A stretch of 64,000 bases of DNA, taken from contig DXGZ01000127.1 of NCBI GenBank assembly GCA_019113645.1, forward strand, positions 17,585 to 81,584. The letters are read 5' to 3'. The translations under genes were made by a program, and so were the position numbers. The notes beneath the pieces were generated by a model, which made no database searches, was not told where the DNA came from, and saw only the letters and a list, made by a program, of their open reading frames with translations. Shown here in pieces: positions 43,583-53,344 of the stretch; within the stretch, counting starts at the first letter, position 1, and the number at the start of each line of letters is the position of its first letter. The DNA is from Candidatus Mediterraneibacter vanvlietii. Its GTDB lineage: Bacteria; Bacillota; Clostridia; Lachnospirales; Lachnospiraceae.

Positions 43583-45020
43583 AGCGGTGAACGAACGGGA
43601 AATCGTGCTTGCCATTCTTATGGAAGTGACGGAGAACGGGCAGTACAGCCATATTGTACTGCGGGATGTTCTCTCGAAATATCAGTATCTGGAGAAACGG
43701 GAGAGAGCGTTTATCACCAGAGTGACGGAAGGCACGCTGGAGCATATGATTGAGATCGACTATATCCTGAATCAGTTTTCCAAAGTAAAGGTAAAGAAGA
43801 TGAAGCCGGTGATACGGAATATTCTGCGGAGTGCAGTCTATCAGATCCGTTACATGGACCGGATTCCGGACAGGGCGGTCTGCAGCGAGTCGGTGAAACT
43901 GGCGGTGCGCAGAGGTTTTTCAGGACTGAAAGGATATGTAAACGGAGTGCTGCGCAGTATTATCAGAGAAATGGATGACATCAGCTATCCGGAAGAACCC
44001 CTCGAATATCTGAGCGTGCGCTATTCCTGTCCCCGGTGGATCATTGATCTGTGGGCTCAGACTTACAGTTACGATGTGATCGAGACGGTGCTGAAAGATT
44101 TCCAGGAAGAGAAGCAGGTTACCATCCGCTGCTGTCTGAACCGGATTGAACCGGAGAAGTTAAAAGAACGGCTGGAGCAGGAGGGAGTGACCGTGGAGCG
44201 GCATCCGTATCTGCCGTACGCGTTTTGGATCTCCGGATATGATTATCTGGAGGGACTGGAGTCGTTTAGGGAAGGGCTCTTTACTGTCCAGGATATCAGT
44301 TCCATGATGGTCGGAGAGATTGCGGATCCGAAGGCGGGAGATTATGTGATCGATGTCTGTGCCGCTCCGGGCGGCAAGGCGCTCCATGCAGCGGAGAAAC
44401 TGCTGATGGCGGAAAAAGCACTGAAGGCAGAGCCGCAGCCGGAAGTGGAAAACACGCTGGTGGAAGAGAAAGAGACCGGGGCGGAGAAGCAGAGCGGACA
44501 GCATGCGGGGCATGTGGAAGCGCGTGATCTGACGGAATCAAAGGTGGCTCTGATCAGGGAAAACATCGAGCGCACCGGTCTTACGAATATTACGGCAGTC
44601 TGCCGGGACGCCTCTGTTCCGGATGAGGCGTCTGCCGGACAGGCGGATGTTGTGATTGCAGACCTGCCCTGTTCCGGGCTGGGTGTGTTCGGGAAGAAAC
44701 CGGATCTGAAATACAAGGCTTCGCCGGAAGGCATCGAAAGCCTGGTGAAACTTCAGCGGCAGATCCTGAGCTGTGCCCGGGCGTATGTGAAGCCGGGCGG
44801 AGCTCTCGTATACAGCACATGTACGATCAGCCCGGAGGAAAATGAAGGGAATGTCAGATGGTTTCTGGAGAACTGCCCGGAATTTTCCGTGGATGATATC
44901 AGAGAAAAACTTGCTCCTCAGCTGCAGGACAGTGTGGGAGCGGATGGAAGCATCCAGTTCCTGCCGGGGGTACATAGGAGCGATGGATTTTTTATTGCCC
45001 GGTTTGTCAGACGGAAATGA
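43575..45020 (+). CDS. rsmB: RsmB, 16S rRNA m5C967 methyltransferase
   Basis: A 481-residue enzyme: an N-terminal NusB-like RNA-binding domain (residues 1-140) and a C-terminal SAM methylase. SAM motif VIDVCAAPGGKALHAAEKL lies near residue 258; the catalytic Cys pair is DLPCSGLGV near residue 365 and YSTCTISPEEN near residue 415. Between SAM motif I and the next strand there is an extra acidic/Gln-rich segment of about 45 residues (AEPQPEVENTLVEEKETG onward) not found in E. coli RsmB, probably a disordered loop. Overlaps the peptidase gene, so likely coupled. Confidence 0.93.
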   Translation: MTKAVNEREIVLAILMEVTENGQYSHIVLRDVLSKYQYLEKRERAFITRVTEGTLEHMIEIDYILNQFSKVKVKKMKPVIRNILRSAVYQIRYMDRIPDRAVCSESVKLAVRRGFSGLKGYVNGVLRSIIREMDDISYPEEPLEYLSVRYSCPRWIIDLWAQTYSYDVIETVLKDFQEEKQVTIRCCLNRIEPEKLKERLEQEGVTVERHPYLPYAFWISGYDYLEGLESFREGLFTVQDISSMMVGEIADPKAGDYVIDVCAAPGGKALHAAEKLLMAEKALKAEPQPEVENTLVEEKETGAEKQSGQHAGHVEARDLTESKVALIRENIERTGLTNITAVCRDASVPDEASAGQADVVIADLPCSGLGVFGKKPDLKYKASPEGIESLVKLQRQILSCARAYVKPGGALVYSTCTISPEENEGNVRWFLENCPEFSVDDIREKLAPQLQDSVGADGSIQFLPGVHRSDGFFIARFVRRK

Positions 45021-45070
45021 CGGCGGCATCTGCGGATGCAAAAAGAGAAAAAGAGAGGAAAGGCAGACAG

Positions 45071-46123
45071 ATGAAGAAAGATATCCGTTCCTATGGATAC
45101 AATGAACTGAAGAAAGAGATGGAAGGGATTGGCGAAAAGCCTTTCCGCGCCGGCCAGATCTATGACTGGCTGCACGTGAAGCTGGCGGATCACTTTGACG
45201 AGATGACGAATCTCTCGTTGAGACTGCGGCAGAAACTGGATCAGGAGTATGAAATATCTCCTGTTGTGATGGTGGAACGGCAGATTTCCAAAATCGACGG
45301 TACGAACAAATTTCTTTTTCGTCTGCATGACGGAAATATGGTGGAAAGCGTGTTGATGAGGTATAAACACGGGAATTCCGTATGTATTTCATCCCAGGTC
45401 GGATGCCGGATGGGGTGTGCGTTCTGCGCTTCCACCATCGGCGGGCTTCAGAGGAATCTGGCGCCGTCTGAGATGCTCGGCCAGATCTACCAGATCCAGA
45501 AGATCACGCAGGAGCGTGTGTCGAATGTTGTGATTATGGGAACCGGAGAGCCGCTTGACAACTACGAGAATTTTGTGAAATTCATCCGGATCCTGACCGA
45601 TGAGCATGGACTCAACATCAGTCAGCGTAATGTGACAGTCTCGACCTGCGGGATTGTTCCGCGGATGAGAGAGCTGGCGGAAGAGAAATTACAGATTACA
45701 CTTGCCCTTTCCCTTCATGGTTCCACTCAGGAAAAGAGGAGGAAACTGATGCCGGTGGCGAATAAATACGATCTGTCGGAAGTGCTTTCCGCCTGTGATT
45801 ATTATTTTGAAAAGACGGGCAGGAGAGTGACGTTTGAGTACAGTCTTGTGCACGGTGTAAACGATACGGATGAGGATGCCGGAGAGCTTGCGGGGATCTT
45901 GAAGCCGAGAAACTGCCATTTAAACCTGATTCCGGTGAACCCGGTAAAAGAACGTGATTTTGTGCGGCCGAGCAGGAAAAATGCCCTTAATTTCAAAAAT
46001 AAACTTGAAAAAAGCGGAATAAATGTTACTATAAGAAGGGAAATGGGCTCTGATATAGACGGAGCCTGCGGACAGCTCAGACGCCGGTATGCGGAGGAAG
46101 AGAAAACAACGGGTGAGACATAA
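45071..46123 (+). CDS. rlmN: RlmN, 23S rRNA/tRNA adenine-C2 methyltransferase
   Basis: A 350-residue radical-SAM enzyme methylating A2503 of 23S rRNA and A37 of some tRNAs. The cluster motif CRMGCAFC (Cys near 112, 116, 119) and the C-terminal GACGQL Cys that forms the methylene-bridged intermediate are both present, as is VIMGTGEPLDN. The start at 45071 was chosen over 45017 because of the GAGAGGAAAGG site and family length. Cfr-type resistance methylases are related but differ at the N-terminus; context supports RlmN. Confidence 0.94.
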   Translation: MKKDIRSYGYNELKKEMEGIGEKPFRAGQIYDWLHVKLADHFDEMTNLSLRLRQKLDQEYEISPVVMVERQISKIDGTNKFLFRLHDGNMVESVLMRYKHGNSVCISSQVGCRMGCAFCASTIGGLQRNLAPSEMLGQIYQIQKITQERVSNVVIMGTGEPLDNYENFVKFIRILTDEHGLNISQRNVTVSTCGIVPRMRELAEEKLQITLALSLHGSTQEKRRKLMPVANKYDLSEVLSACDYYFEKTGRRVTFEYSLVHGVNDTDEDAGELAGILKPRNCHLNLIPVNPVKERDFVRPSRKNALNFKNKLEKSGINVTIRREMGSDIDGACGQLRRRYAEEEKTTGET

Positions 46124-46133
46124 GGAGATGGAT

Positions 46134-46877
46134 ATGAGGACTTTTTCAATAACAGACGTAGGAATGGTACGACAGGTGAATCAGGATTATGTCTATGCCA
46201 CGGACCAGCCTCTGGGTATTCTCCAGAATCTCTTCGTCGTGGCGGACGGCATGGGCGGTCATCAGGCGGGAGATTACGCGTCGAAATACACGGTGGAAGT
46301 TCTGAAGAGAGAACTGGACTTAAGCGATGGCGAGGATGTGGAAAAATGCCTTGTCAGCGCGATCAAGACCGCGAACCGTGAGATTATAAAAGAAGCGTCC
46401 CGCGACGAGCACCTGAAAGGAATGGGAACAACGGTCGTTGCTGCAACGATTATGAATCAGATGATGTATTTTGCGAACGTGGGAGACAGCCGGCTCTATC
46501 TGATCAATCAGGGAATTCAGCAGCTCACGAAAGACCATTCACTGGTGGAGGAAATGGTAAGGCTCGGCGGTATCAAGCCGGAGGAAGCCAAACACCATCC
46601 GGATAAGAATATTATCACAAGAGCGATCGGTGCAAAGGCCGATGTAGATGTAGACTTCTACGAACACCGTCTGAAACGGGGAGACATCATATTGATGTGT
46701 ACGGACGGTCTGAGCAATATGGTTGAGGATGAGGAACTGTTCCATATTGTTCAGGGAGGAAGGGACATAGTAGAAGCCGGTCAGGCTCTTGTCGATGCTG
46801 CTAAAGAAAACGGCGGTACGGACAATATAGGGGTTGTCCTTGTAGAACCGTTCGCAGATGAGGTGAGTGTATTATGA
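46134..46877 (+). CDS. prpC: PrpC/Stp, PP2C-type Ser/Thr phosphatase
   Basis: A 247-residue PPM phosphatase. Metal-binding motifs are visible: RQVNQDYVY near residue 15, VVADGMGGHQAGDYAS near residue 36, GDSRLYL near residue 117, MCTDGLSNMV near residue 189 and GGTDNIGVVLV near residue 230. It reverses phosphorylation by the PASTA kinase encoded next (4-bp overlap), the standard pairing in Gram-positive bacteria. Start 46134 is preferred over 46089 because of AAGGAG and because the longer form overlaps rlmN. Confidence 0.95.
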   Translation: MRTFSITDVGMVRQVNQDYVYATDQPLGILQNLFVVADGMGGHQAGDYASKYTVEVLKRELDLSDGEDVEKCLVSAIKTANREIIKEASRDEHLKGMGTTVVAATIMNQMMYFANVGDSRLYLINQGIQQLTKDHSLVEEMVRLGGIKPEEAKHHPDKNIITRAIGAKADVDVDFYEHRLKRGDIILMCTDGLSNMVEDEELFHIVQGGRDIVEAGQALVDAAKENGGTDNIGVVLVEPFADEVSVL

Positions 46878-48955
46878 TTAAAGAAGGAGTTTATTTAGGG
46901 AAACGGTATGAGATACTGGGCCGCATCGGTTCCGGCGGAATGGCGGATGTCTATAAGGGAAAAGACCATAAGCTGAACCGTTTTGTGGCGATAAAAGTGC
47001 TGAAAAGTGATTACCGCTCGGACGAAGTCTTTATTAAGAAGTTTCTGAGTGAGGCGCAGGCAGCCGCAGGGCTGATGCACCCTAATGTGGTAAATGTCTA
47101 TGACGTCGGACAGGACCGGGGCCTCTATTATATGGTTATGGAACTGGTCGAGGGTATCACGCTGAAAGATTACATTGAGAAAAAAGGAAAGATTTCAGCG
47201 AAGGAGACTGTCAGCATCTCGATTCAGATGGTGACAGGACTTCAGGCAGCTCACAACCATCATATCATACACCGTGATATTAAACCCCAGAACATTATTA
47301 TTTCAAAAGACGGGAAAGTAAAGGTGACGGATTTCGGAATCGCCCGCGCGACGACTTCCACCCAGACGATCAGCACAAGCGTTATGGGATCCGTCCATTA
47401 TACTTCGCCGGAGCAGGCGCGGGGCGGAGTGGTTGACGAGAAGAGCGACATCTATTCCATCGGTATTACGATGTACGAGATGGTCACAGGACATGTGCCT
47501 TTTGACGGAGACTCCACGGTGACAGTGGCGCTGAAGCATCTTCAGGAGCAGATCGTCTCTCCGTCGGAGGAAGTGCCGGATATCCCGTACAGTCTTGAGT
47601 GCATTATTATGAAATGTACGCAGAAGAATCCGCAGCTGCGCTACCATGACTGCGCATCACTTCTGACGGACCTGAAGCGTTCGCTTGTGGATCCGGACGG
47701 TGATTTTGTCATCGCGGGAGCAGGCGTCAGAGGAGATACGGACCGTACAGTGGTGATGTCCACTGAGGAGATCGAACAGGTACAGCAGGGACAGTACGGC
47801 GATGAAGACGATTATGACGGCGATGATGACTATGACAACGACGATTACGATCATGATGATGACGATGATGATTACGACCGGAGAAGGCCGCAGGACCGCA
47901 GACGCCGGAAGAAAAATAATGTAAATTCCGATACGAAGCGGATCATGAAGATTCTCATGATCGTGGCGGGAGTCGTGATCGCGCTGCTTGTTCTTTTCCT
48001 TGTGGCGAATGCTGCCGGATTCTTCAGCAGTGGACCGGGGCTTACCCAGGAGGAAGAGGACACGGTGGAAGTGCCGGAACTTCGGGGCCGCACAGAGGAA
48101 GAGGCGAAAAAGATCCTCAACGATATGGAACTCGGAATCAAAGTAGATCCGGAACGCCAGCCGTCCAACCAGTATGAGGAAGGACAGATCATGGCTCAGG
48201 ATAAGGAGCCGGGCACAGAGGTCGATAAAAATACAACCATCACAGTGACGATCAGCAGCGGCGAGGAGGCGAAGACCACAACGGTTCCGGATGTGGTGAA
48301 CAGAGAAGAATCTGAGGCGGAACAGATGATCCGGGATGCGAATCTGACAGTTGCCCACGGAGAAGCGCAGTATGATGACAATGTTGCGGAAGGAAACGTA
48401 ATATCTTCAAATCCGGTTGCGGGAACAGAGATTGAAGAGGGACAGACAGTAACAATTGTTGTCAGCCTCGGACAGAAACCGGCAACCGTGCCGGATATCA
48501 GAGGAATGAGCGCAGCTGATGCGGAAGCGGCTCTTTCGGCAGAAGGTCTGGTGGGAAGCGCCAGTGAAGATTACAGCGACACTGTGGAAGCCGGAAAGGT
48601 GATTTCCCAGACTGTGGATCCGAATTCAGAGGTGGATAAGGGAACAACGGTCAGCTATGTGGTCAGCCTGGGACCGGAGACAAAATATGTCACAGTGCCG
48701 GGACTTGGCGGATATACAGAGGAGCAGGCGCGCCAGAGACTGACGAATGCTGGGCTGAATGTGGGAACCGTGGACACAGCTTACAGCAGTACGGTGAGCA
48801 AGGGTTATGTGATTTCACAGACCGCTTCAGCGGGAAGTTCGGTTGAAGAGGGCACTTCGGTAGGATTTACCGTCAGCCTTGGACCGGAGCCGCAGTCGCC
48901 GGGCAGCGGAAGCGAGGGTCCGGGAGACAGTACGGACACAGAAACAACGCCTTGA
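46874..48955 (+). CDS. prkC: PrkC/Stk1, PASTA-domain Ser/Thr kinase
   Basis: A 693-residue membrane kinase. Kinase domain: GSGGMADVYKG near residue 19, VAIKVL Lys near residue 40, HRDIKPQN near residue 134 and DFGIARA near residue 152. A linker at residues 310-345 is extremely rich in Asp and Tyr followed by an Arg/Lys cluster just before the single membrane helix (about 358-383). Outside the cell are four PASTA repeats of about 68 residues (starting VPEL, VPDV, VPDI, VPGL), which sense peptidoglycan or lipid II, and a Pro/Ser/Gly-rich tail. It governs growth, division and dormancy exit. Confidence 0.95.
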   Translation: MIKEGVYLGKRYEILGRIGSGGMADVYKGKDHKLNRFVAIKVLKSDYRSDEVFIKKFLSEAQAAAGLMHPNVVNVYDVGQDRGLYYMVMELVEGITLKDYIEKKGKISAKETVSISIQMVTGLQAAHNHHIIHRDIKPQNIIISKDGKVKVTDFGIARATTSTQTISTSVMGSVHYTSPEQARGGVVDEKSDIYSIGITMYEMVTGHVPFDGDSTVTVALKHLQEQIVSPSEEVPDIPYSLECIIMKCTQKNPQLRYHDCASLLTDLKRSLVDPDGDFVIAGAGVRGDTDRTVVMSTEEIEQVQQGQYGDEDDYDGDDDYDNDDYDHDDDDDDYDRRRPQDRRRRKKNNVNSDTKRIMKILMIVAGVVIALLVLFLVANAAGFFSSGPGLTQEEEDTVEVPELRGRTEEEAKKILNDMELGIKVDPERQPSNQYEEGQIMAQDKEPGTEVDKNTTITVTISSGEEAKTTTVPDVVNREESEAEQMIRDANLTVAHGEAQYDDNVAEGNVISSNPVAGTEIEEGQTVTIVVSLGQKPATVPDIRGMSAADAEAALSAEGLVGSASEDYSDTVEAGKVISQTVDPNSEVDKGTTVSYVVSLGPETKYVTVPGLGGYTEEQARQRLTNAGLNVGTVDTAYSSTVSKGYVISQTASAGSSVEEGTSVGFTVSLGPEPQSPGSGSEGPGDSTDTETTP

Positions 48956-48977
48956 TGAGCAGGAAAGTTTACAGTAT

Positions 48978-49856
48978 ATGCAGGGAAAAATTATAAGAGG
49001 TATTGCCGGATTCTACTACGTTCACGTGGTAGAATCCGGTGTTTATGAGTGTAAGGCAAAAGGAATCTTCCGAAAAGACGGCATAAAACCCCTTGTGGGG
49101 GATGATGTGGAGATCGAGATTCTGGACGAGAAGGATATGGAAGGCAATATCATGCAGATCCTTCCGCGAAGAAATGATCTGATTCGTCCGGCAGTGGCGA
49201 ATATCGATCAGGCGCTGGTCGTGTTTGCGGCAGCAAAACCGAAACCGCATTTCCAGCTTCTGGACCGATTCCTCGTCATGATGGAGAGCAAGGAGATTCC
49301 CGCCATACTCTGTTTTAACAAGTCGGATATAGTGGATGACGCGGAGATTGCGTCGCTGAAAGAGATATATGAAAACTGCGGGTATCCCCTTCTGTTTACC
49401 AGCGCGAAGGAGGAGACGAATATTGATGAGCTCAAAGAGCTGCTCAGAGGAAAGACAACGGCGATCGCCGGACCGTCCGGAGTAGGAAAATCATCGCTCA
49501 TCAATCAGCTTCAGAGCGGAGTGAAGATGGAGACGGGGAGTATCAGCAGGAAGATTGAGAGAGGAAAACATACGACAAGACATTCGGAACTGATTGTTCT
49601 TGAAGAAGGTTCTTATATTATGGACACTCCGGGATTCAGCTCGCTCTATGTGGGAGACATGGAGAAAGAAGAGCTGAAATATTGCTTCCCGGAATTTTCG
49701 GCTTATGAAGGGAAATGCAGGTTTAACGGGTGCAGTCATACTCATGAGCCGGGATGCGCGGTTCGGGAAGCCGTGGAAGAAGGGAAGATACACAGAATGC
49801 GGTACGAGGATTATACATTTCTGTACCGTGAACTTCAGGAGAAAAAGAGGTATTAA
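48978..49856 (+). CDS. rsgA: RsgA, ribosome small-subunit GTPase
   Basis: A 292-residue circularly permuted GTPase helping 30S maturation. An N-terminal OB-fold precedes the G domain, in which NKSD (G4, near residue 115) comes before Walker A GPSGVGKSS (near residue 165) and DTPGF (G3), the permutation that defines the family. The C-terminal zinc site CRFNGCSHTHEPGC is near residue 250. Translation is taken from 48978, 23 nt after prkC; a longer frame starting within prkC is not supported. Confidence 0.95.
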   Translation: MQGKIIRGIAGFYYVHVVESGVYECKAKGIFRKDGIKPLVGDDVEIEILDEKDMEGNIMQILPRRNDLIRPAVANIDQALVVFAAAKPKPHFQLLDRFLVMMESKEIPAILCFNKSDIVDDAEIASLKEIYENCGYPLLFTSAKEETNIDELKELLRGKTTAIAGPSGVGKSSLINQLQSGVKMETGSISRKIERGKHTTRHSELIVLEEGSYIMDTPGFSSLYVGDMEKEELKYCFPEFSAYEGKCRFNGCSHTHEPGCAVREAVEEGKIHRMRYEDYTFLYRELQEKKRY

Positions 49857-49872
49857 GAAAGAGGGATACATT

Positions 49873-50535
49873 ATGCAGAATATTCTGGCGCCGTCCATGC
49901 TGTCGGCTGATTTTACAATTCTTGGGGAACAGCTTAAAATGACGGAAGAAGCGGGAGCGCAGTACATCCATTTTGATGTGATGGATGGGCTTTTTGTTCC
50001 GAGCATATCGTTTGGAATGCCGGTTCTTTCCTCGGTGAAAGACGCAACAGAGCAGGTTCTTGACGTTCACCTCATGGTGACAGAGCCGATCCGCTATGTG
50101 AAAGAATTTGCGAAATGCGGTGCGGACATTATCACAGTCCACCTGGAGGCGTGCGAAGATCTGAAAGCCACTCTGGACGCGATTCACAGCTGCGGAGTGA
50201 AAGCGGGTGTGACGATTAAGCCAAAGACTCCGGTATCAGAACTGATACCTTATCTGGATCAGGCGGAGATGTTTCTGATCATGAGCGTGGAGCCGGGATT
50301 CGGCGGACAGGCGTTTATTCCGGAGTCTCTCGATAAGATCAGAGAACTGAGGAGACTTCTGGATGAGAGGAACCTGCAGACGGACATTGAAGTGGACGGG
50401 GGCATTTATCAGAACAATGTAGCTGCTGTTCTCGAAGCAGGGGCCAATGTGATCGTGTCGGGATCCGGTGTGTACCGGGGAGATATCAGAAACAATGTGA
50501 TGGGATTCATGGAGATATTGAGAAACTATGAGTAA
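49873..50535 (+). CDS. rpe: Ribulose-phosphate 3-epimerase
   Basis: A 220-residue TIM-barrel enzyme of the pentose phosphate pathway. LAPSMLSADF at the N-terminus, HFDVMDGLFVPSISFG (His and Asp metal ligands near residues 34-38), LMVTEP, MSVEPGFGGQ near residue 140 and EVDGGI near residue 175 (catalytic Asp) complete the site. It sits in its usual Firmicute place between rsgA and thiN, overlapping thiN by 8 bp. Confidence 0.95.
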   Translation: MQNILAPSMLSADFTILGEQLKMTEEAGAQYIHFDVMDGLFVPSISFGMPVLSSVKDATEQVLDVHLMVTEPIRYVKEFAKCGADIITVHLEACEDLKATLDAIHSCGVKAGVTIKPKTPVSELIPYLDQAEMFLIMSVEPGFGGQAFIPESLDKIRELRRLLDERNLQTDIEVDGGIYQNNVAAVLEAGANVIVSGSGVYRGDIRNNVMGFMEILRNYE

Positions 50536-51181
50536 AAGAACTGTAATTGTAAGCGGCGGGCTGCTGGAAGAAGATTTTGCACTTCCGATTTTGCGAAGTG
50601 AAGATACGGAATTTATCATCGGTGTGGACAAGGGGCTGACCTTTCTCTACCGGAACAGTATAAAGCCGGACTATATCGTGGGAGACTTTGACAGTGTGCC
50701 GAGAGATCTGGTGGACTATTACCGGGAGGAAATCAATGTCCCGATCCGGGAATTCAACCCGGTGAAAGACGCGTCTGATACAGAAATCGCCCTCCGGCTC
50801 TGCCTGGGCATGAAACGGAAGGAGATCTGGATTCTGGGAGGAACCGGGAACCGGATCGATCATCTCTGGGCGAATATCCAGTGTCTTCAGATTGCGCTTG
50901 AGGCAGGCGCTGATGCCCGGATCATGGACAGCCATAACCGGATCCGGCTGATTGACCACGAGATCGTGCTGAAGAAAGAAGAGGCTTTCGGGCCGTATTT
51001 TTCACTTTTTCCGCTGGAGCTCCCTGTGGATGATTTCAACATTAGAGGCGCAAAGTATCCGCTGAAGAACCATTTTCTCAGACCGAGCGACAGCCTGTGC
51101 GTGAGCAATGAGTTTGCCGAGGATGAAGTAACGATCTCATTTGCGTTCGGCAAGGTGATTCTGATGGAGACGAGAGATTAA
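50528..51181 (+). CDS. thiN: Thiamine pyrophosphokinase
   Basis: A 217-residue ThiN making thiamine diphosphate from thiamine and ATP. FIIGVDKGLTFLYRNSIKPDYIVGDFDSV near residues 30-58 includes the catalytic Asp cluster (GDFDS), followed by KDASDTEIAL near residue 78 and GGTGNRIDHLWANI near residue 104. The C-terminal beta-sandwich binds thiamine. Salvage of thiamine is implied; no thiamine synthesis gene is in view. Confidence 0.93.
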   Translation: MSKRTVIVSGGLLEEDFALPILRSEDTEFIIGVDKGLTFLYRNSIKPDYIVGDFDSVPRDLVDYYREEINVPIREFNPVKDASDTEIALRLCLGMKRKEIWILGGTGNRIDHLWANIQCLQIALEAGADARIMDSHNRIRLIDHEIVLKKEEAFGPYFSLFPLELPVDDFNIRGAKYPLKNHFLRPSDSLCVSNEFAEDEVTISFAFGKVILMETRD

Positions 51182-51224
51182 AATACAGATAATATCAGAG
51201 AGATTAAGAGGAGATAGAGAAGAG

Positions 51225-52322
51225 ATGAAGCTGGGAATTGTCGGTTTACCGAATGTAGGAAAAAGTACGTTGTTTAATTCACTTACCAAAGCAGGGGCAG
51301 AGTCTGCGAACTATCCGTTCTGTACGATTGACCCGAATGTGGGGGTTGTATCTGTTCCGGATAAGAGACTGGATGTGCTGGGCGAGATGTATCATACGAA
51401 GAAGATCATTCCTGCGGTAATTGAGTTTGTTGATATCGCAGGTCTTGTAAAAGGCGCGTCCAAAGGAGAGGGACTCGGAAATCAGTTCCTTGCGAATATC
51501 CGTGAAGTGGATGCCATTGTCCATGTGGTGCGCTGTTTTGAAAATAGCAACATTGTGCATGTGGATGGAAGCATTGATCCGCTGCGGGATATTGAGACGA
51601 TCAACCTGGAGCTGATCTTCTCAGACCTTGAGATTCTGGAGAGAAGAATCGCGAAGACAGTAAAACTGTCCCGCAATGATAAGACGGCTGCCAAGGAGCT
51701 GGAACTCTTAAACCGCCTGAAAGCGCATCTGGAAGAGAACAAACTCGCGAAGACATTTGAGACAGATGACGAGGATGAGCAGGCATGGCTGGCGGGATAT
51801 AATCTGCTGACGGCGAAGCCGGTGATCTTCGCGGCTAATGTGTCTGAAGATGATCTGGCGGATGACGGCGCGACCAACGAAGGCGTGCAGGCAGTCCGCA
51901 AATACGCAGCGGAAGAAGAATGTGAAGTGTTCGTAGTGTGCGCAGAGATCGAAGAGGAAATCTCACAGCTCGATGACGATGAGAAGAAGATGTTCCTGGA
52001 TGACCTCGGACTGGAAGAGTCTGGTCTGGAAAAACTGATCCGGGCAAGTTATCATCTGCTCGGCCTGATCAGCTATCTGACTGCAGGGGAGCCGGAAGTC
52101 CGCGCCTGGACAATTAAAAAAGGAACAAAAGCGCCACAGGCAGCAGGCAAGATTCATTCAGATTTTGAACGTGGATTTATCCGTGCGGAAGTGGTAAGCT
52201 ATGACGACCTGATGGCATGCGGTTCACACAATGCTGCGAGAGAAAAAGGCCTGATCCGTCTGGAAGGAAAAGACTATGTTGTACAGGACGGCGACATTAT
52301 GCTGTTCAGATTCAACGTATAA
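51225..52322 (+). CDS. ychF: YchF/OLA1-type ATPase
   Basis: A 365-residue Obg-family P-loop protein that prefers ATP. LVGLPNVGKST-type loop (GIVGLPNVGKST, residues 3-14), SANYPFCTIDPNVG switch, DIAGLVKGASKGEGLGNQFL, a coiled-coil from about 125 to 170 (ILERRIAKTVKL onward), and a C-terminal TGS domain (AWTIKKGTKAPQAAGKIH). It binds ribosomes and is linked to oxidative stress. It follows thiN after 43 nt with its own GAGGAGA site. Confidence 0.96.
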   Translation: MKLGIVGLPNVGKSTLFNSLTKAGAESANYPFCTIDPNVGVVSVPDKRLDVLGEMYHTKKIIPAVIEFVDIAGLVKGASKGEGLGNQFLANIREVDAIVHVVRCFENSNIVHVDGSIDPLRDIETINLELIFSDLEILERRIAKTVKLSRNDKTAAKELELLNRLKAHLEENKLAKTFETDDEDEQAWLAGYNLLTAKPVIFAANVSEDDLADDGATNEGVQAVRKYAAEEECEVFVVCAEIEEEISQLDDDEKKMFLDDLGLEESGLEKLIRASYHLLGLISYLTAGEPEVRAWTIKKGTKAPQAAGKIHSDFERGFIRAEVVSYDDLMACGSHNAAREKGLIRLEGKDYVVQDGDIMLFRFNV

Positions 52323-52359
52323 TACCAGTTCAGCTAAGCAGCAAGGAGTGTAGATAAAC

Positions 52360-53319
52360 ATGCATTATGACATTGCTTTCCCGAATCTCGGGATTTATCT
52401 TGAGCATGTTGGGAAAAACATAGATGTGTTCGGGTTTACGATCGCCTACTACGGGATAATCATCGGTACGGCGATTCTGATCGGATTCCTGATCGCAACT
52501 CAGGAGGCAAAACGTACACGGCAGAATCCGGAAGACTATCTGGATATGGGAATCATCGGCGTGATCGCCGGAATTGCCGGGGCGAGGATCTATTATGTGA
52601 TCTTCTCGTGGGATATGTACAAAGATAATCTCCTGGATATCTTTAACCTGAGAGAAGGCGGGCTCGCCATCTACGGCGGCGTGATCGGCGCGGTGATTGC
52701 AGTGTTTGTTCTGGCGAAGATAAAACATCTGTCTCCGCTTCAGATACTCGATACAGTGGCGCTGGCGATTCTGAACGGTCAGATGCTCGGCCGCTGGGGC
52801 AACTTCTTTAACAGAGAGGCTTTTGGAGAGTATACGGATGGGCTGTTCGCCATGCGGCTTCCGCTGGACGCGGTGCGTTCCGGCGATGTGACTGAGCTGA
52901 TGCGGGAACACATGGAAACAATTAACGGGGTCAGCTACATTCAGGTGTCGCCCACATTTCTCTATGAGTCGGTGTGGTGCGCGGTGCTGCTGATTCTTCT
53001 GGCGTTATATCGGAAACATAAGAAATATGAAGGAGAACTTTTCCTCCTGTATATATTCGGATACGCGCTTGGGCGTGTCTGGATCGAAGGACTGCGGACA
53101 GATCAGCTTCTGATTCCTGGGATCGGTTTCCCGGTATCCCAGGCGCTTGCCGGATGCGTGGTAATATTCGCCGGTGCAGCGCTTCTCTACCTGCGGAAGC
53201 ATCATAAAGGAATACCGCTGCTCAAGAGCCGGAAAGTATATGAGCCCATGCCGGATAAGATCGAGGGGAAGAAACCGCCGAAGAAAAAAGATCGGATCTT
53301 TAATTTTAAGAAGAAGTAA
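52360..53319 (+). CDS. lgt: Lgt, prolipoprotein diacylglyceryl transferase
   Basis: A 319-residue membrane enzyme that adds diacylglycerol to lipobox Cys residues. REGGLAIYGGVIG near residue 103 and GRWGNFFNREAFG near residue 145 are the active-site signatures, with the Arg, Asn and Glu needed for catalysis; seven membrane helices are apparent. The C-terminus adds about 40 cytoplasmic Lys-rich residues. A second, divergent Lgt-like gene lies one gene downstream. TupA in this window is one of its likely substrates. Confidence 0.95.
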   Translation: MHYDIAFPNLGIYLEHVGKNIDVFGFTIAYYGIIIGTAILIGFLIATQEAKRTRQNPEDYLDMGIIGVIAGIAGARIYYVIFSWDMYKDNLLDIFNLREGGLAIYGGVIGAVIAVFVLAKIKHLSPLQILDTVALAILNGQMLGRWGNFFNREAFGEYTDGLFAMRLPLDAVRSGDVTELMREHMETINGVSYIQVSPTFLYESVWCAVLLILLALYRKHKKYEGELFLLYIFGYALGRVWIEGLRTDQLLIPGIGFPVSQALAGCVVIFAGAALLYLRKHHKGIPLLKSRKVYEPMPDKIEGKKPPKKKDRIFNFKKK

Positions 53320-53344
53320 TAAATAAATTACGGAGGGCGGAAAA

